From the NCBI GenBank assembly GCA_002323995.1, contig DCQY01000126.1, positions 1 through 64,000 of the forward strand: a stretch of 64,000 bases of DNA. Direction: 5' to 3'. Shown here piece after piece: positions 45,833-55,776 of the stretch. Source of the DNA: Akkermansiaceae bacterium UBA1506 (lineage in GTDB: Bacteria > Verrucomicrobiota > Verrucomicrobiia > Verrucomicrobiales > DEV007). The notes under the pieces were generated by a model, which was given only the letters and a program-made list of their open reading frames with translations, made no database searches and was not told the origin of the DNA. Numbering within the stretch: position 1 is the first letter of the stretch; each line of letters begins with the position of its first letter. A program made the position numbers and the translations under genes.

Positions 45833-46417
45833 TTATTCCTCGACAGGTGCAACCATCCCGTAATCTCCGTCTTCACGACGGTAGATGATTGAAAGCTTAT
45901 CTGTTTTCGCATCGTGGAACAAAATGAAAGGTTTCTCGTTCATTTCCATATCCATAATGGCTTCATCGGAGAAGAGGTGCTTGATCTTGTAGTTCTCTTT
46001 GTGAACAATGACCGGTTCGTGTTCCTCCTCCGGTTCTTCCGGGATTTCGGGTGGGAAAATTGCCTCAGGAATTTGGCGTATTTCTTTGGTCCGCTTCCTT
46101 GGGCGGTGGGATTTCAGCATCCTCGTTTTATGTTTGCGCATGCGGCGGGCAATTTTTGAAATCGTCTCATCAATTGATGCATACATGTCAGGTGTTGTGG
46201 AGTGTGCCTCAATCACAATATGGTTGGCGCAGAATAGAATGATCTCGGCGATATGCCTCTCCTGTTCTACATTGAGTAACACCTTGGCCTCAATGATCTT
46301 CGGATAATCGAGGTGCAAACCCGCAACTTTCTTCTCAGCGTATTCTCGCATCGGCTCGGTAACGGATACGTGGCGACCTGTGACCGTGATAGGAAGGTTT
46401 ATATTTTTGACTTGCAT
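45833..46417 (-). CDS. hpf: Ribosome hibernation-promoting factor, long form
   Basis: A 194-residue HPF. The N-terminal S30AE domain (INLPITVTGRHVSVTEPMREYAEKKV) binds the 30S decoding centre. A charged linker with EEPEEEHEP leads to the C-terminal dimerisation domain (KHLFSDEAIMDMEMNEKPFILFHDAKTDKLSIIYRREDGDYGMV). Long HPF forms 100S ribosome dimers in stationary phase. It lies 131 bp downstream of lptB, as is common near lpt/rpoN loci. Confidence 0.93.
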   Translation of the reverse strand: MQVKNINLPITVTGRHVSVTEPMREYAEKKVAGLHLDYPKIIEAKVLLNVEQERHIAEIILFCANHIVIEAHSTTPDMYASIDETISKIARRMRKHKTRMLKSHRPRKRTKEIRQIPEAIFPPEIPEEPEEEHEPVIVHKENYKIKHLFSDEAIMDMEMNEKPFILFHDAKTDKLSIIYRREDGDYGMVAPVEE

Positions 46418-46548
46418 GATCTGCTGGATTCTTCGGTTTAGTTTTTATCGTTCAACTGCGACATCGGGCCTGAGTCTTTCGGTAAATAGGCAAGGTCTTT
46501 TCTCGGTGGTCCTTGCGAGATAAGGATTAGAGTATTGAAAGATAATCG

Positions 46549-47673
46549 TTACATGGTGAAGCGCTCTCCTAAGTAGAGTTCGCGACTGACGGGATCGTTA
46601 ATTAGGAAGTCACGGCTGCCTTCGCGCAGCACTTTGCCCTCATAAATCAGGTAGGCTCGATCTACTAACTCGAGGGTTTGTCTCGCATTATGATCGGTTA
46701 TAAGAATTGCTAAACCAGCTTCTCTAAGCTCTTCAACTATAGATTGAATCTCGTTCACTGCTATCGGATCGACGCCAGAGAATGGCTCGTCTAGCATCAG
46801 CAGACTTGGTTTGGTTACGAGAGAACGAGCAATCGTAAGGCGGCGCTTTTCACCTCCCGAGCAAGTCAGCGCGATGTTGTTGCGGATATGGGTAATACTA
46901 AAGCGTTCTAGTAGTTCGTCGCAGCGCTCGACACGCTCTTTTTTGGAGAGGTCGAGTGTCTCCATCACAGCCATGATATTTTCCTCAACGGTAAGTTTTC
47001 GAAAAATTGACTCTTCTTGTGGCAGGTAGCCCATACCGAGGCGGGCACGCTGATACATTGGAAGTTTGGTCACGTCTTCGTCACCAAAGGTTACTGAACC
47101 GCCGTTGGGAGGAACTAAGCCAACGATCATGTAAAAACTAGTAGTCTTCCCTGCGCCGTTAGGGCCCAAGAGGCCAACGATTTCTCCAGGCCGCACTGTG
47201 ATTTCAACTCCGTTAACCACTTTGCGACCATCGTAAATTTTAACGAGACCGTCTGTTTTCAGGAGGAAGCTCTTACCGCCATTGGGACTGGATTGCTTTG
47301 TCTCTTCGAGACTCGCGCTATCCTCGCCTTGATCGGAGGTGACGGTTTCGCTTTTACAGTTTTCCCTAGTGTCGGGTTGATTTTCCCCATCTTTTGTTCG
47401 GAAAGTTTCTTTCAGCGTCGCTACTTTGTCCGCCGTGGTTTTTATATTCTTCGTCTCCGGGGATGATTTTTTTTCAGGTTGAGAAACCTTTCTGAGTTTT
47501 TGTTTCATCGGCGTGACTTCAGATTTCGGAGATGCATCCGCCGGAATTGTATCAGAAAAACCGGGATCTTTCTGCTCAGCGCCAGACTCGCTTTGAGGAA
47601 GTGGTTCGGAGGACCCACGCTTCTCCTCTTTTTCAAGGTCTAAAAGCTCATCGCGCTCATCTGAGTAACTCAT
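46549..47673 (-). CDS. lptB: LPS export ATPase LptB with long N-terminal extension
   Basis: A 374-residue ABC ATPase powering LPS transport with LptFG. The ATPase begins near residue 135: Walker A GPNGAGKT, signature CSGGEKRRL, Walker B LLMLDEP and the LptB-typical TDHNARQTLELVDRAYLIYEGKVL. The signature first residue is Cys instead of the usual Leu. The N-terminal 130 residues are hydrophilic, acidic and serine-rich, an unusual addition to the 240-residue family; a start at the internal Met about residue 56 is possible. It is 30 bp after the LptA-like gene. Confidence 0.9.
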   Translation of the reverse strand: MSYSDERDELLDLEKEEKRGSSEPLPQSESGAEQKDPGFSDTIPADASPKSEVTPMKQKLRKVSQPEKKSSPETKNIKTTADKVATLKETFRTKDGENQPDTRENCKSETVTSDQGEDSASLEETKQSSPNGGKSFLLKTDGLVKIYDGRKVVNGVEITVRPGEIVGLLGPNGAGKTTSFYMIVGLVPPNGGSVTFGDEDVTKLPMYQRARLGMGYLPQEESIFRKLTVEENIMAVMETLDLSKKERVERCDELLERFSITHIRNNIALTCSGGEKRRLTIARSLVTKPSLLMLDEPFSGVDPIAVNEIQSIVEELREAGLAILITDHNARQTLELVDRAYLIYEGKVLREGSRDFLINDPVSRELYLGERFTM

Positions 47674-47703
47674 GGAGTTGAGGGTAATAAACGAGATACG
47701 TGA

Positions 47704-48897
47704 TCACCGGAGACGATTAAGGCTGCCACCGACACCATTGCCAATCCCAATTGTCTTGGTGCCACCTTCATCTTCGACAGGAAAAGTGATTTTGTGACGC
47801 GAAGGAGCTCCTGCGTCGGATCCGGTGATTTTATATTTGCCGTCCCCGGTCATAACGATTTGAGCATCCGGAGCGTCACAGCGAACATGCTTCTCACCAT
47901 CTTGGATGTAGGGAGGTCCCCCTGATAGTATAAAATCTTTGGTGATTCCATTATACTCGGCCATTCGCGATATCGCGACTTGGGTTTTTCCTTCGGGGCT
48001 AATTCTGCGGATCCTGACAGTCCCTCCGGTCGCAACTGCGCGTTTGAACTTCGTGCTGTCGCCTTCCTGACTTTCTCCTTCGGCGAGTGTCACCAGAAGC
48101 TTGTCGCATTCGAGGGTAAATTCAGGGTGCTCGATTACGACGTTTTGGGTAAACGTAAGAACCTTAGTGTTATTGTTCATTTCTGATTCGCCCGAGAAGA
48201 TATTAACTTCATTCTTCGGATTCGACTGAAAGCCACCCTGTGCATCGACCTGATAAATTGGTGCCAGTGGAGCTGGCTCGGGGAAGTCACCGGGATTCAA
48301 ATAACGGGAATCAGGAATGGTTGGCACTGTTTTTGGCGCCGTAGCGATCGGCGTGACCTCACTGTTTTGCATGATTGGTTTCTCGGACGCGGTAGCTGCC
48401 GGCCTAGGAATCGCTGCAGCCTCACTGTTTGGAGGTATACTCGTGGGAGGAAGAGTTACGCTACCGACGGAGCGGGTAGCGGGGGCACCAACTCCGGTTG
48501 GGGCAATGGACGGGTCTCCCACAGGAGATGAATTGTCGGGTGATACACGACGAAACTCCTCGATGGCCGAGTTTGCTGCCGCTTCGATCGTCGATTGGTT
48601 TTTCTTAAGGTTTTGCGCGGCCTCCTCAATCTCTTCACGGTTCTCCTGAAAAACCCGAGTCGCTTCGCGGACAACATCGTCTGCCTTGTCTGGGTTGGTT
48701 TTGATGTTTTCGATTACTGCAGCAGCTGCCGCCTCCGGGGACTCCTGTGCCTGCTGCAACATATTCTTCAAACGAGGGTCATTGAGTAGGTTAGCGCCCT
48801 CTTTCATCAGTTTTTCGGTTGAGGAATCTTGCGACTGAAGCGGAAGCACCAAAATAGCGTGCAGCAATAGAGTTGGGCAGAGATGGTAGAGTTTCAT
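47704..48897 (-). CDS. LptA/OstA-like periplasmic protein
   Basis: A 397-residue exported protein. Signal peptide 1-22, a helical, glutamate/alanine-rich coiled-coil-like region (about 25-115), a proline/serine linker, and a C-terminal OstA-like beta-jellyroll (about 215-385): EVNIFSGESEMNNNTKVLTFTQNVVIEHPEFTLECDKLLVTL and later FILSGGPPYIQDG. This is the LptA fold that bridges the periplasm in LPS transport. The N-terminal half is extra compared with E. coli LptA (185 aa). It lies between the LptC-like gene and lptB. Confidence 0.8.
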   Translation of the reverse strand: MKLYHLCPTLLLHAILVLPLQSQDSSTEKLMKEGANLLNDPRLKNMLQQAQESPEAAAAAVIENIKTNPDKADDVVREATRVFQENREEIEEAAQNLKKNQSTIEAAANSAIEEFRRVSPDNSSPVGDPSIAPTGVGAPATRSVGSVTLPPTSIPPNSEAAAIPRPAATASEKPIMQNSEVTPIATAPKTVPTIPDSRYLNPGDFPEPAPLAPIYQVDAQGGFQSNPKNEVNIFSGESEMNNNTKVLTFTQNVVIEHPEFTLECDKLLVTLAEGESQEGDSTKFKRAVATGGTVRIRRISPEGKTQVAISRMAEYNGITKDFILSGGPPYIQDGEKHVRCDAPDAQIVMTGDGKYKITGSDAGAPSRHKITFPVEDEGGTKTIGIGNGVGGSLNRLR

Positions 48898-48933
48898 GAG
48901 GTAAATCAGTTTGGCTGGAATAGTCCGTAATGA

Positions 48934-49464
48934 TCACTTTGAAGATGGTAGCCCCATGCTGGGTCCAAATTGATTTGCATCAGGAATAATTACCCTGACA
49001 TTTCCCTTAAGTTTGCTGACTTGAGATTGTTGGTGGAAAATCATTTTGTCACCCGTCATCACAAACTTGGATTGTTCGATTCTCGATGGGGTCTTGCTGC
49101 GAAGTTCGCCGGTTTGCATGTCGTAGGCAGCTTGTTCCATTGAGATAGTGGTCTCCGCCTTTTCTCTGCTGTCGTAAACCAGAACAATTAAATCTGTGAG
49201 ATCGAGATAGCGTTCGTCGATTCGGGTCACCGATGAAGCTCGCATCACCGATTTGAGATTTTCTCCCGTGTAAGAGGGAATCGTGACGCCTTTAAAAATA
49301 CGTCCGACTGGAAACATTGCAGTTATCTCCGGCGGAAATGCTGCCTCTACCACCAGACTGGCGCCTTCAGGAGAAAGTTCGTCCTTCGATGCAACGTTGA
49401 GAGGCATCAGGCATAGACAAAGTGTGCCAAGTAATCTTCCAGTGTTCCGAAAAAAATGCCTCAT
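48934..49464 (-). CDS. LptC-like exported protein
   Basis: A 176-residue exported protein with signal peptide (1-25). Residues 50-170 show the LptC/OstA-type pattern: IPSYTGENLKSVMRASSVTRID, DLTDLIVLVYDSREKAETTISMEQAAYDMQTGELRSK, then KFVMTGDKMIFHQQSQVSKLKGNVRV. LptC hands LPS from LptFG to LptA. It overlaps kdsA by ATGA and is 36 bp upstream of the LptA-like gene, which fits this role. The family call is moderate. Confidence 0.72.
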   Translation of the reverse strand: MRHFFRNTGRLLGTLCLCLMPLNVASKDELSPEGASLVVEAAFPPEITAMFPVGRIFKGVTIPSYTGENLKSVMRASSVTRIDERYLDLTDLIVLVYDSREKAETTISMEQAAYDMQTGELRSKTPSRIEQSKFVMTGDKMIFHQQSQVSKLKGNVRVIIPDANQFGPSMGLPSSK

Positions 49465-50300
49465 GCCTCAGGAGTTTGCCTGACTAGATTGTAGAGTGCC
49501 TTTAGTTGAGAAAGCACCCCTCCGAGTTGTTTAAGGGGAACTTGATTAGGCCCGTCGCTAAGGGCCTCTTCCGGATTTGGGTGGGTTTCTAAGAAGATGC
49601 CATCGCATCCGGCGGCGACTGCGGATCGCGCAAGAACGGGAGCCAAGTGGCCGTCGCCTCCGCTCGAGGTGCCCTTGCCGCCGGGTCTCTGCACTGAGTG
49701 GGTGGCATCGAAAACGACACGGAGGCCGTCTTCCTGCATCCAGGGAATGGATCTCATATCAGCTACGAGGGTGTTATAACCAAAGCTGGTTCCTCGTTCA
49801 GTAAAAAAGTAATTCTCAGAACCAAACGCTTCCAGCTTTTCTGCTATATTTCTAACGTCCCACGGCGCGAGAAATTGGCCTTTTTTTACATTCACAACTC
49901 TCCCGGTCCGTGCAGAGGCCTCGATCAAGTCAGTCTGCCTGCAAAGAAACGCCGGAATTTGGAGAACATCGATATACTCGCCCGCGATGGCTGCTTCTCC
50001 AGCCGTATGGATGTCGGTCGTTACAGGTACGCCTAGTTCTTTGCCGACGCTGGAGAGAAGGCGACAACCTTCTTCGCAGCCAATCCCGCGGAAAGAAGAG
50101 ACGGAACTGCGGTTGGCCTTGTCGTAGCTGGCTTTAAAGACAATGTCGACTCCCGCATCATCAGCGATTGCTTTAATTCGTGATGCAATCTCTCGGATGA
50201 AGGCCTCCGATTCAATAACGCAGGGCCCCAAAATAAAGAGAGGGCGTTCGCCACCAAGCTGATAGTCCCCGATAGAGACGGTTCCAGGTTTTTCTCCCAT
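49461..50300 (-). CDS. kdsA: 3-deoxy-8-phosphooctulonate synthase
   Basis: A 279-residue KdsA: condenses arabinose-5-phosphate and phosphoenolpyruvate into Kdo-8-phosphate for lipid A-Kdo synthesis. FILGPCVIES, FKASYDKANRSS, IPAFLCRQTDL, VKKGQFLAPWD and FDATHSVQRPGG are clear. Cys in GPCVIES marks the metal-dependent class (E. coli has Asn there). The frame opens two codons earlier with TTG. Its stop overlaps the LptC-like start by ATGA, so it heads the Lpt operon. Confidence 0.95.
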   Translation of the reverse strand: MGEKPGTVSIGDYQLGGERPLFILGPCVIESEAFIREIASRIKAIADDAGVDIVFKASYDKANRSSVSSFRGIGCEEGCRLLSSVGKELGVPVTTDIHTAGEAAIAGEYIDVLQIPAFLCRQTDLIEASARTGRVVNVKKGQFLAPWDVRNIAEKLEAFGSENYFFTERGTSFGYNTLVADMRSIPWMQEDGLRVVFDATHSVQRPGGKGTSSGGDGHLAPVLARSAVAAGCDGIFLETHPNPEEALSDGPNQVPLKQLGGVLSQLKALYNLVRQTPEA

Positions 50301-50471
50301 AAGCAATTTGGCAACCTAGCGCGGAGATCGGCTAGAGGCAACCCGTTGAAAGATTTATCGTGATTATCAAAGGAATTAAATATTGAGCCATGAATTGACT
50401 GGACCTCTAAACCCGAGGGGATAAACTCAGTTTGTAAAGCGCCCATAGAAGTTGGGTGTGTGCCTCGTTGT

Positions 50472-52925
50472 ATGCAAGATTCACCTGAGAAGGTGCCCTC
50501 GATTAGCCAGTGCCCAGAATGTCAGCACTCGCTTGATGTATCGGGGTTGCCTCCATATATGAAAATCGAATGTCCTCATTGTGGGGCTTCGATTCGAGTG
50601 CGCACTCGGATGGGTCAATACCAGATTACCAACATGCTGGGAGAGGGAGGGATGAGTCAGGTCTTTAAGGCTTTTGATGTGCACCTGGGAAGGGAGGTTG
50701 CCCTCAAGGTGCTGCACCAGTCATTGAGCCGTGATAGCGCATTGACTGCGATGTTCGAACGAGAGGCAAAACTGACCGCATCGATTCTCCACCCTAATGT
50801 CGTTAAGGTTTTCACCGTCGGTAATGAAGATGGCTATTTCTTCATTGCAATGGAGTTGGTTGAAGCAACTAGCTTAGACCAGGTGATTACTACATCAGGT
50901 GCTCTTTCCGAAAAAGATGTCCTCCATGTCGCTCACGATGTGGTGGCCGGATTGAAAGCGGCGCATCAGGAAGGTTTGATCCACCGTGACATCAAGCCTG
51001 GTAACATGCTATTAACAAGAGAGGGGACTTCGAAGTTAGTGGATTTTGGTCTCGCTGTTCAGCAGGGTGGCGATGATGAATCCGAGGATCTCTGGGCGAC
51101 GCCCTACTATGTTCCTCCCGAAAAGCTCGATGGTGAGACTGACACTTACCTTGGCGATATTTACAGCCTTGGGGCGACGTTGTATCACGCTCTGACCGGC
51201 AAACCACCATTTGAGGCCAACACATCCTCGTTGGAGGCGCTGAAGCAAATAAAGACCGCTGATCTTAATCTAAAGGTCGAAGCCCCTACTTCTTCAAAAG
51301 CAATTGTAAAGCTAATTGGGCGCATGATGGCTTACAGGCCAGAGGCTCGCCCTCAATCGTATGATTTGCTTCTAGCTGAGATCATTGATATCGAGAAGAA
51401 AGAGTTTGGCGTGGATCGTAATAAATCGAGATCCTCGAGAACAAATCAGAAAAATCCCTGGTTGATGGCAGGAGTCTTCTCAGCGTTCGTAGCAGTAGCC
51501 GCAATCCTTTGGCTTAACAGACCATCTTCGGAATCTGATGACATCATGTTCGGGGATGATGACGGGGGGATCATTAGTGCGGGAGCCGAATCAAATGCGA
51601 CTCAGTTCCTCAAGGGAAGAGAGTTGCTTGTAAGAGGCAAATTTAAGGAGGCGTTAAATATCTTCAGCGAACTGAGTAGCACTTCATCGCTATCGCCATC
51701 CACCCAGATGTGGAGTCATTTTTTCGCAGGAACGCTTCAGTTGCTTCTGGGCGAAGAACCCAATTCAAGGGCGTCTTTCAAGAATATCTCCTCGATTGAT
51801 CCCGGTATGGAAGAGGGAGTAGGCGATGTTGTTGCTTTTTTGCAGAGGGCTTCTGATCTGCTCGTTTCGGATCTTCCTCTGATGGAAAGCGCGATCCCTT
51901 TTGAATCCGGCACCATAGAATCCGTCGGTTTTCTTGCAGCGGGGGTCAAGAACTGGCAGCAGGGAGACTTTGAGTCCGGCATCGCATTATTGGATAAGTT
52001 TACTTCTAGCCAGTCCCCCGAAGATTTTATTTGGATAGAGGAACTGAAGTCCAGTGTTGAGGTGTATCGGCGAGATTATAAGCTTCTTGTTGAACTCCCT
52101 AACCCAACACGAAAAAACGGTGCGGATTCGTTACCGTTTGCTCGTAAATCTTTGACTGCCGCTCTTGAAAAAATCGAGACGAGTGGATCACTTCCGCGAT
52201 TGATTAATTCTCGTTTAACGCGAATCGACGAAATTGACGCGCTCATTGCAAGGGAGAAAGAGGCTGTGACTAATCAACCAGAGGTCGCAGTGATGGAACA
52301 AGCTGACCCCGAAATTCCTGCAACTGCTCCAGAGAGAGGCGCCGTTGATCCGTTCGCCAAGCAAAAAATGTCTGATGAAGAGTTGCTGGAAAGAGAGGGG
52401 CTAAGACAGCTTCTGTCTTCCTTACTAGAATCCCACGGCGCTAGTTATCAATTTTCGGAGGCAATTGACCAACTTCAGGCTGAGCCCCTGAACTCGTGGT
52501 CGGCCCAGGAGGTTAGGAATGAGCTCGTGCTGAGCTTTGGGCGGGCCGAGGGGTTTCTCAGGATGCTCGTGGAGCAGTTGGCATTCTCTTCCTATGAGGG
52601 AGTAATTCGTCGAAAAGAAGGGGTTCCCTTGGAGGCAGTAATCACCTCGGCAGATACTTCTCTTTTTGTGGTCGATCTTGGTTTTGGGCCGAATGAGGTT
52701 CCGGTCTCTGAATTTACTCCTGATTGGCTAGTGGAAGTAGCCGAGGAGTTGCTGCCGCCCTTCACGCCGGCGACTCAGGAGGCGTGGGAGAATGTTCTAT
52801 TTTTTGCGCTAGCAACGGGCCAAGATGGGACGGCGAGCCGCATTTCCGAACTCATTCGGGCGGGCTCTCCAGAGTTTGAAGAACGTTGGGGAAGGTTAAA
52901 GCCTTTCTTTGCTACGAGTCCTTAA
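50472..52925 (+). CDS. Membrane Ser/Thr kinase with N-terminal zinc ribbon
   Basis: An 817-residue protein. Residues 14-37 hold CPEC and CPHC, a zinc ribbon. The kinase domain (about 48-310) has GEGGMSQVFKAF, the ALKV lysine, HRDIKPGN and DFGLAV. A membrane helix near 330 leads to a 470-residue outside part, mostly helical and TPR-like (GRELLVRGKFKEALNIFSEL). Signal unknown. A GTG at 50460 is an alternative start. It is 83 bp upstream of the ClpX-like gene. Confidence 0.9.
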   Translation: MQDSPEKVPSISQCPECQHSLDVSGLPPYMKIECPHCGASIRVRTRMGQYQITNMLGEGGMSQVFKAFDVHLGREVALKVLHQSLSRDSALTAMFEREAKLTASILHPNVVKVFTVGNEDGYFFIAMELVEATSLDQVITTSGALSEKDVLHVAHDVVAGLKAAHQEGLIHRDIKPGNMLLTREGTSKLVDFGLAVQQGGDDESEDLWATPYYVPPEKLDGETDTYLGDIYSLGATLYHALTGKPPFEANTSSLEALKQIKTADLNLKVEAPTSSKAIVKLIGRMMAYRPEARPQSYDLLLAEIIDIEKKEFGVDRNKSRSSRTNQKNPWLMAGVFSAFVAVAAILWLNRPSSESDDIMFGDDDGGIISAGAESNATQFLKGRELLVRGKFKEALNIFSELSSTSSLSPSTQMWSHFFAGTLQLLLGEEPNSRASFKNISSIDPGMEEGVGDVVAFLQRASDLLVSDLPLMESAIPFESGTIESVGFLAAGVKNWQQGDFESGIALLDKFTSSQSPEDFIWIEELKSSVEVYRRDYKLLVELPNPTRKNGADSLPFARKSLTAALEKIETSGSLPRLINSRLTRIDEIDALIAREKEAVTNQPEVAVMEQADPEIPATAPERGAVDPFAKQKMSDEELLEREGLRQLLSSLLESHGASYQFSEAIDQLQAEPLNSWSAQEVRNELVLSFGRAEGFLRMLVEQLAFSSYEGVIRRKEGVPLEAVITSADTSLFVVDLGFGPNEVPVSEFTPDWLVEVAEELLPPFTPATQEAWENVLFFALATGQDGTASRISELIRAGSPEFEERWGRLKPFFATSP

Positions 52926-53008
52926 GTGTCTTACAAAAAGGGAGTGTGGTTGTAATCGCATAGGACAAAACCGACATTACAGTCGTATCCATAACAATTG
53001 ACCTAGTT

Positions 53009-54676
53009 ATGTCAGATAAAGACGACGATATTCCACCCCCGGGTTACCCTGACCCTAACGAGATTTCCCGAAAACTTTCTGATTTTTTGAAGTCGAATTT
53101 CGGCGATAACGTCTCCTTCTCAGCAGTATCTCCCGGCGGCAGCCCATTTCCTACCGGGGTAGCTCCGGATAACAAAGACAAAAAACATGACCCGAAAGAG
53201 GAACGGGCTGATATTTTCGATTTCGACCTTCTTCCAAGGCAGATCAAGCAGCACCTTGACCGATTTGTAATAAAGCAGGACGAAGCAAAAAAAGCTTTGT
53301 CGATTGCAGTTTGTGATCACTACAATCATGCTCAATACCTTCGCCGACTCGAAGCTGAAGATTCTCATGCTGCAGAGAGGATTGAATTCGCCAAGCAAAA
53401 TGTGATTGTGGTAGGGCCGACTGGTGTCGGCAAGACATATCTCGTAAAGCACATCGCCGAACTGATCGGAGTTCCCTTCGTCAAAGCGGATGCGACTAAG
53501 TTTTCGGAAACGGGATACGTTGGTGCCGATGTTGATGACCTAGTCAGGGAGCTGGTTCGTAAGGCTGATGGAGACGTCGAACTGGCCGAATACGGCATCG
53601 TCTACATTGATGAAATTGACAAGATCGCAACGGCCTCGGCAATAGGTGGGCGCGATGTGAGTGGTCGCGGGGTGCAGACGACATTATTGAAACTGATGGA
53701 AGAAACGGAAGTCCAAGTCCGCAATCCACAGGATATTCAGTCTCAGATGCAGGCGATGTTCGATCAGGGGCGAGGCAAGCCAAGCAAGGATGCAATCAAC
53801 ACGCGTCACATTCTCTTCATTGTGAGTGGGGCGTTTTCCGGTCTCGAAAAAATTGTCGAGAAACGTTTGAGGCAAGGTGCCATCGGATTTGGAGCAGAGC
53901 ACACGATGGCAACCGAAGAAGCTGCACTCAAAGAAGCGGTTGGAACTCAGGATTTCATTGAGTTTGGTTTTGAGGCGGAATTTATTGGCCGGCTTCCGGT
54001 CCGTGTGGTTTGTGAGCATCTCGAAAAAGAGGATCTGTTCGAGATTATGAAGAACTCAGAGGGAAGCCTGATTCGTCAGTATGAGAGGGAGTTTGAAGCG
54101 TTTGGAATTCAGGCTAATTTTCAAGATAGTGCACTCGAAATGATTGCGGCAGCTGCTGCCGAAGAGAAGACGGGTGCTCGCGGACTCATGACGGTTTGCG
54201 AGCGTTTGCTGCGCAATTTCAAATTTGAATTACCTGGAACCAGTGTCACAGAGTTGACAGTAGATGGCGATCTCGTGAACGAGCCTTCCAAGGCTCTGAC
54301 CACTATCCTCGGCGAGGCTGAAACCTTTGCGGACTCGCGTGTTGTCTCCGAGTTGGCGGCTTTCAAACGCAAGTTCGAGCAGGAATATGGTGTTAAGCTG
54401 ACCTTCGAGAGCGATACCGTTACTCGTCTGGCTAGCTTAGCTGAAGAACGGGGTCAGAGTGTGCTGCAACTCTGCGATGAATCCTTCCGAGACTACCAGT
54501 TTGGTCTGAAGTTGATCAAAAAGAATACGGGACAGGATTCTTTTCCAATCCCGTCGAGTGCTCTCGATGATCCGGATAAGTTCCTCAGTAGTCTGGTTGT
54601 GGCCAGCTATGAGAAAGAAGAATCCTCTCAGGAGGAACTCGATTTAGGAGATTCGAATTCAAAAAATTCGGTTTGA
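53009..54676 (+). CDS. ClpX-like AAA+ ATPase, no zinc domain, extra lid-like domain
   Basis: A 555-residue AAA+ unfoldase. Walker A GPTGVGKT (136-143), pore loop GYVG (169-172), Walker B IVYIDE (about 197-202), the ClpP-binding IGF loop at 292-294 and a sensor-2 GARGL segment are ClpX-like. The N-terminal C4 zinc domain of ClpX is absent, replaced by about 70 disordered residues. Beyond the normal lid domain is a second segment (about 450-505, [15 protein letters not shown]) similar to the lid itself. Probably forms a hexamer that unfolds proteins for ClpP or alone. Not named clpX because of these differences. Confidence 0.9.
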   Translation: MSDKDDDIPPPGYPDPNEISRKLSDFLKSNFGDNVSFSAVSPGGSPFPTGVAPDNKDKKHDPKEERADIFDFDLLPRQIKQHLDRFVIKQDEAKKALSIAVCDHYNHAQYLRRLEAEDSHAAERIEFAKQNVIVVGPTGVGKTYLVKHIAELIGVPFVKADATKFSETGYVGADVDDLVRELVRKADGDVELAEYGIVYIDEIDKIATASAIGGRDVSGRGVQTTLLKLMEETEVQVRNPQDIQSQMQAMFDQGRGKPSKDAINTRHILFIVSGAFSGLEKIVEKRLRQGAIGFGAEHTMATEEAALKEAVGTQDFIEFGFEAEFIGRLPVRVVCEHLEKEDLFEIMKNSEGSLIRQYEREFEAFGIQANFQDSALEMIAAAAAEEKTGARGLMTVCERLLRNFKFELPGTSVTELTVDGDLVNEPSKALTTILGEAETFADSRVVSELAAFKRKFEQEYGVKLTFESDTVTRLASLAEERGQSVLQLCDESFRDYQFGLKLIKKNTGQDSFPIPSSALDDPDKFLSSLVVASYEKEESSQEELDLGDSNSKNSV

Positions 54677-54890
54677 GGCCGCAACAACTGAATTCGTTGC
54701 CAGGATTTTGGTTCCGAACCCTTATGGCATGTCCTTAAATTCATGATTCAGTCCTGTCTGTGAAAATGGTCAGAGTAAAATGAATTCATTGATCCTATCG
54801 CTGAGGGGAGGAAGCTAAAGGCCGGACTGTTGGCCGGTAAATAGTGGGATTTTCGTTGCAGCCTGCGTTTCTCTGTGAGATTAACGGCGC

Positions 54891-55637
54891 ATGGGTTCAT
54901 TTGAAGATCGAGTTGTCGTCGTGACCGGGTCTGGTCGGGGCATTGGTAAGGAAATCGCCAGAGCTTTCGTCGGGCTTGGCGCCAAGGTGGCTATCGCGAG
55001 TCGAACAGAATCGAATTCTCAAGCTACTGCTGACGAATTAAATACCGCGGGCCCGGGTATGGCAAAAGCCTATGCGGTCGACATTTCCGACTATGACAGC
55101 ACGATCGAGTTCGGTAAGTTGGTAACTGCTGAAATTGGAGCACCGAGCATTTTGGTGAACAATGCAGGTGTGACCCGCGATGGACTCGCGCTGCGGATGA
55201 GCGAGGAAGACTGGGATACGGTTGTGGATACCAATCTAAAAGGAGCGTTTAACGCAGTAAAAGCCTTTCAGCGAGGCTTGTTAAAGGCCGAGAATGCCAG
55301 AATCATTAATATCAGCTCCGTTATTGGTTTGATGGGAAATGCAGGTCAGGCCAACTACGCGGCAAGTAAAGCCGGTCTGATAGGATTTACGAAAGCGCTG
55401 GCTAAGGAGTTTGCCGGGCGCCAGGTGTGCGTCAACGCGGTGGCGCCGGGCTTCATTGTAACCGATATGACCGGCGAACTGACTGAACAGGTTCAGGAGC
55501 AGATCAAACAAGAGATTCCGTTGGGGTCGTTTGGTGAGACAAGCGATATTGCGAACGCGGTAATTTTTCTTGCCGGTGAGGGTGCTCGTTACATAACTGG
55601 CCAGGTTCTAACGGTAGACGGCGGCATGGTCATGTAG
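54891..55637 (+). CDS. fabG: 3-oxoacyl-ACP reductase
   Basis: A 248-residue short-chain dehydrogenase. TGSGRGIG cofactor motif (12-19), NNAG (about 89-92), the catalytic Ser-Tyr-Lys with YAASKAG (about 156-162), and the C-terminal GQVLTVDGGMVM of FabG. It reduces 3-oxoacyl-ACP with NADPH in fatty acid elongation. Length is typical. No acpP or fabF next to it, so another SDR role remains possible. Confidence 0.88.
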   Translation: MGSFEDRVVVVTGSGRGIGKEIARAFVGLGAKVAIASRTESNSQATADELNTAGPGMAKAYAVDISDYDSTIEFGKLVTAEIGAPSILVNNAGVTRDGLALRMSEEDWDTVVDTNLKGAFNAVKAFQRGLLKAENARIINISSVIGLMGNAGQANYAASKAGLIGFTKALAKEFAGRQVCVNAVAPGFIVTDMTGELTEQVQEQIKQEIPLGSFGETSDIANAVIFLAGEGARYITGQVLTVDGGMVM

Positions 55638-55682
55638 GGATAAATGAATAAGGGTTTTCTTTTCCCTACATTTTTATAATGT

Positions 55683-55716
55683 AAAAGTTTCGGTTCAATA
55701 TAGAACCGAGACTTTT
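55683..55716. terminator. Probable bidirectional hairpin terminator after fabG
   Basis: A 14-bp stem (55683-55696 with 55703-55716, one G-U pair) with a 6-base loop, 46 bp after the fabG stop. The stem ends in A4/T4 on its flanks. The T run is short, so it is a strong hairpin with uncertain efficiency. Confidence 0.65.
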
Positions 55717-55776
55717 GGGTCTCATTATTCTTGGATTTGAATTGCCAAAATCAGGGGGTTTTTGTAAATCGTTGCC

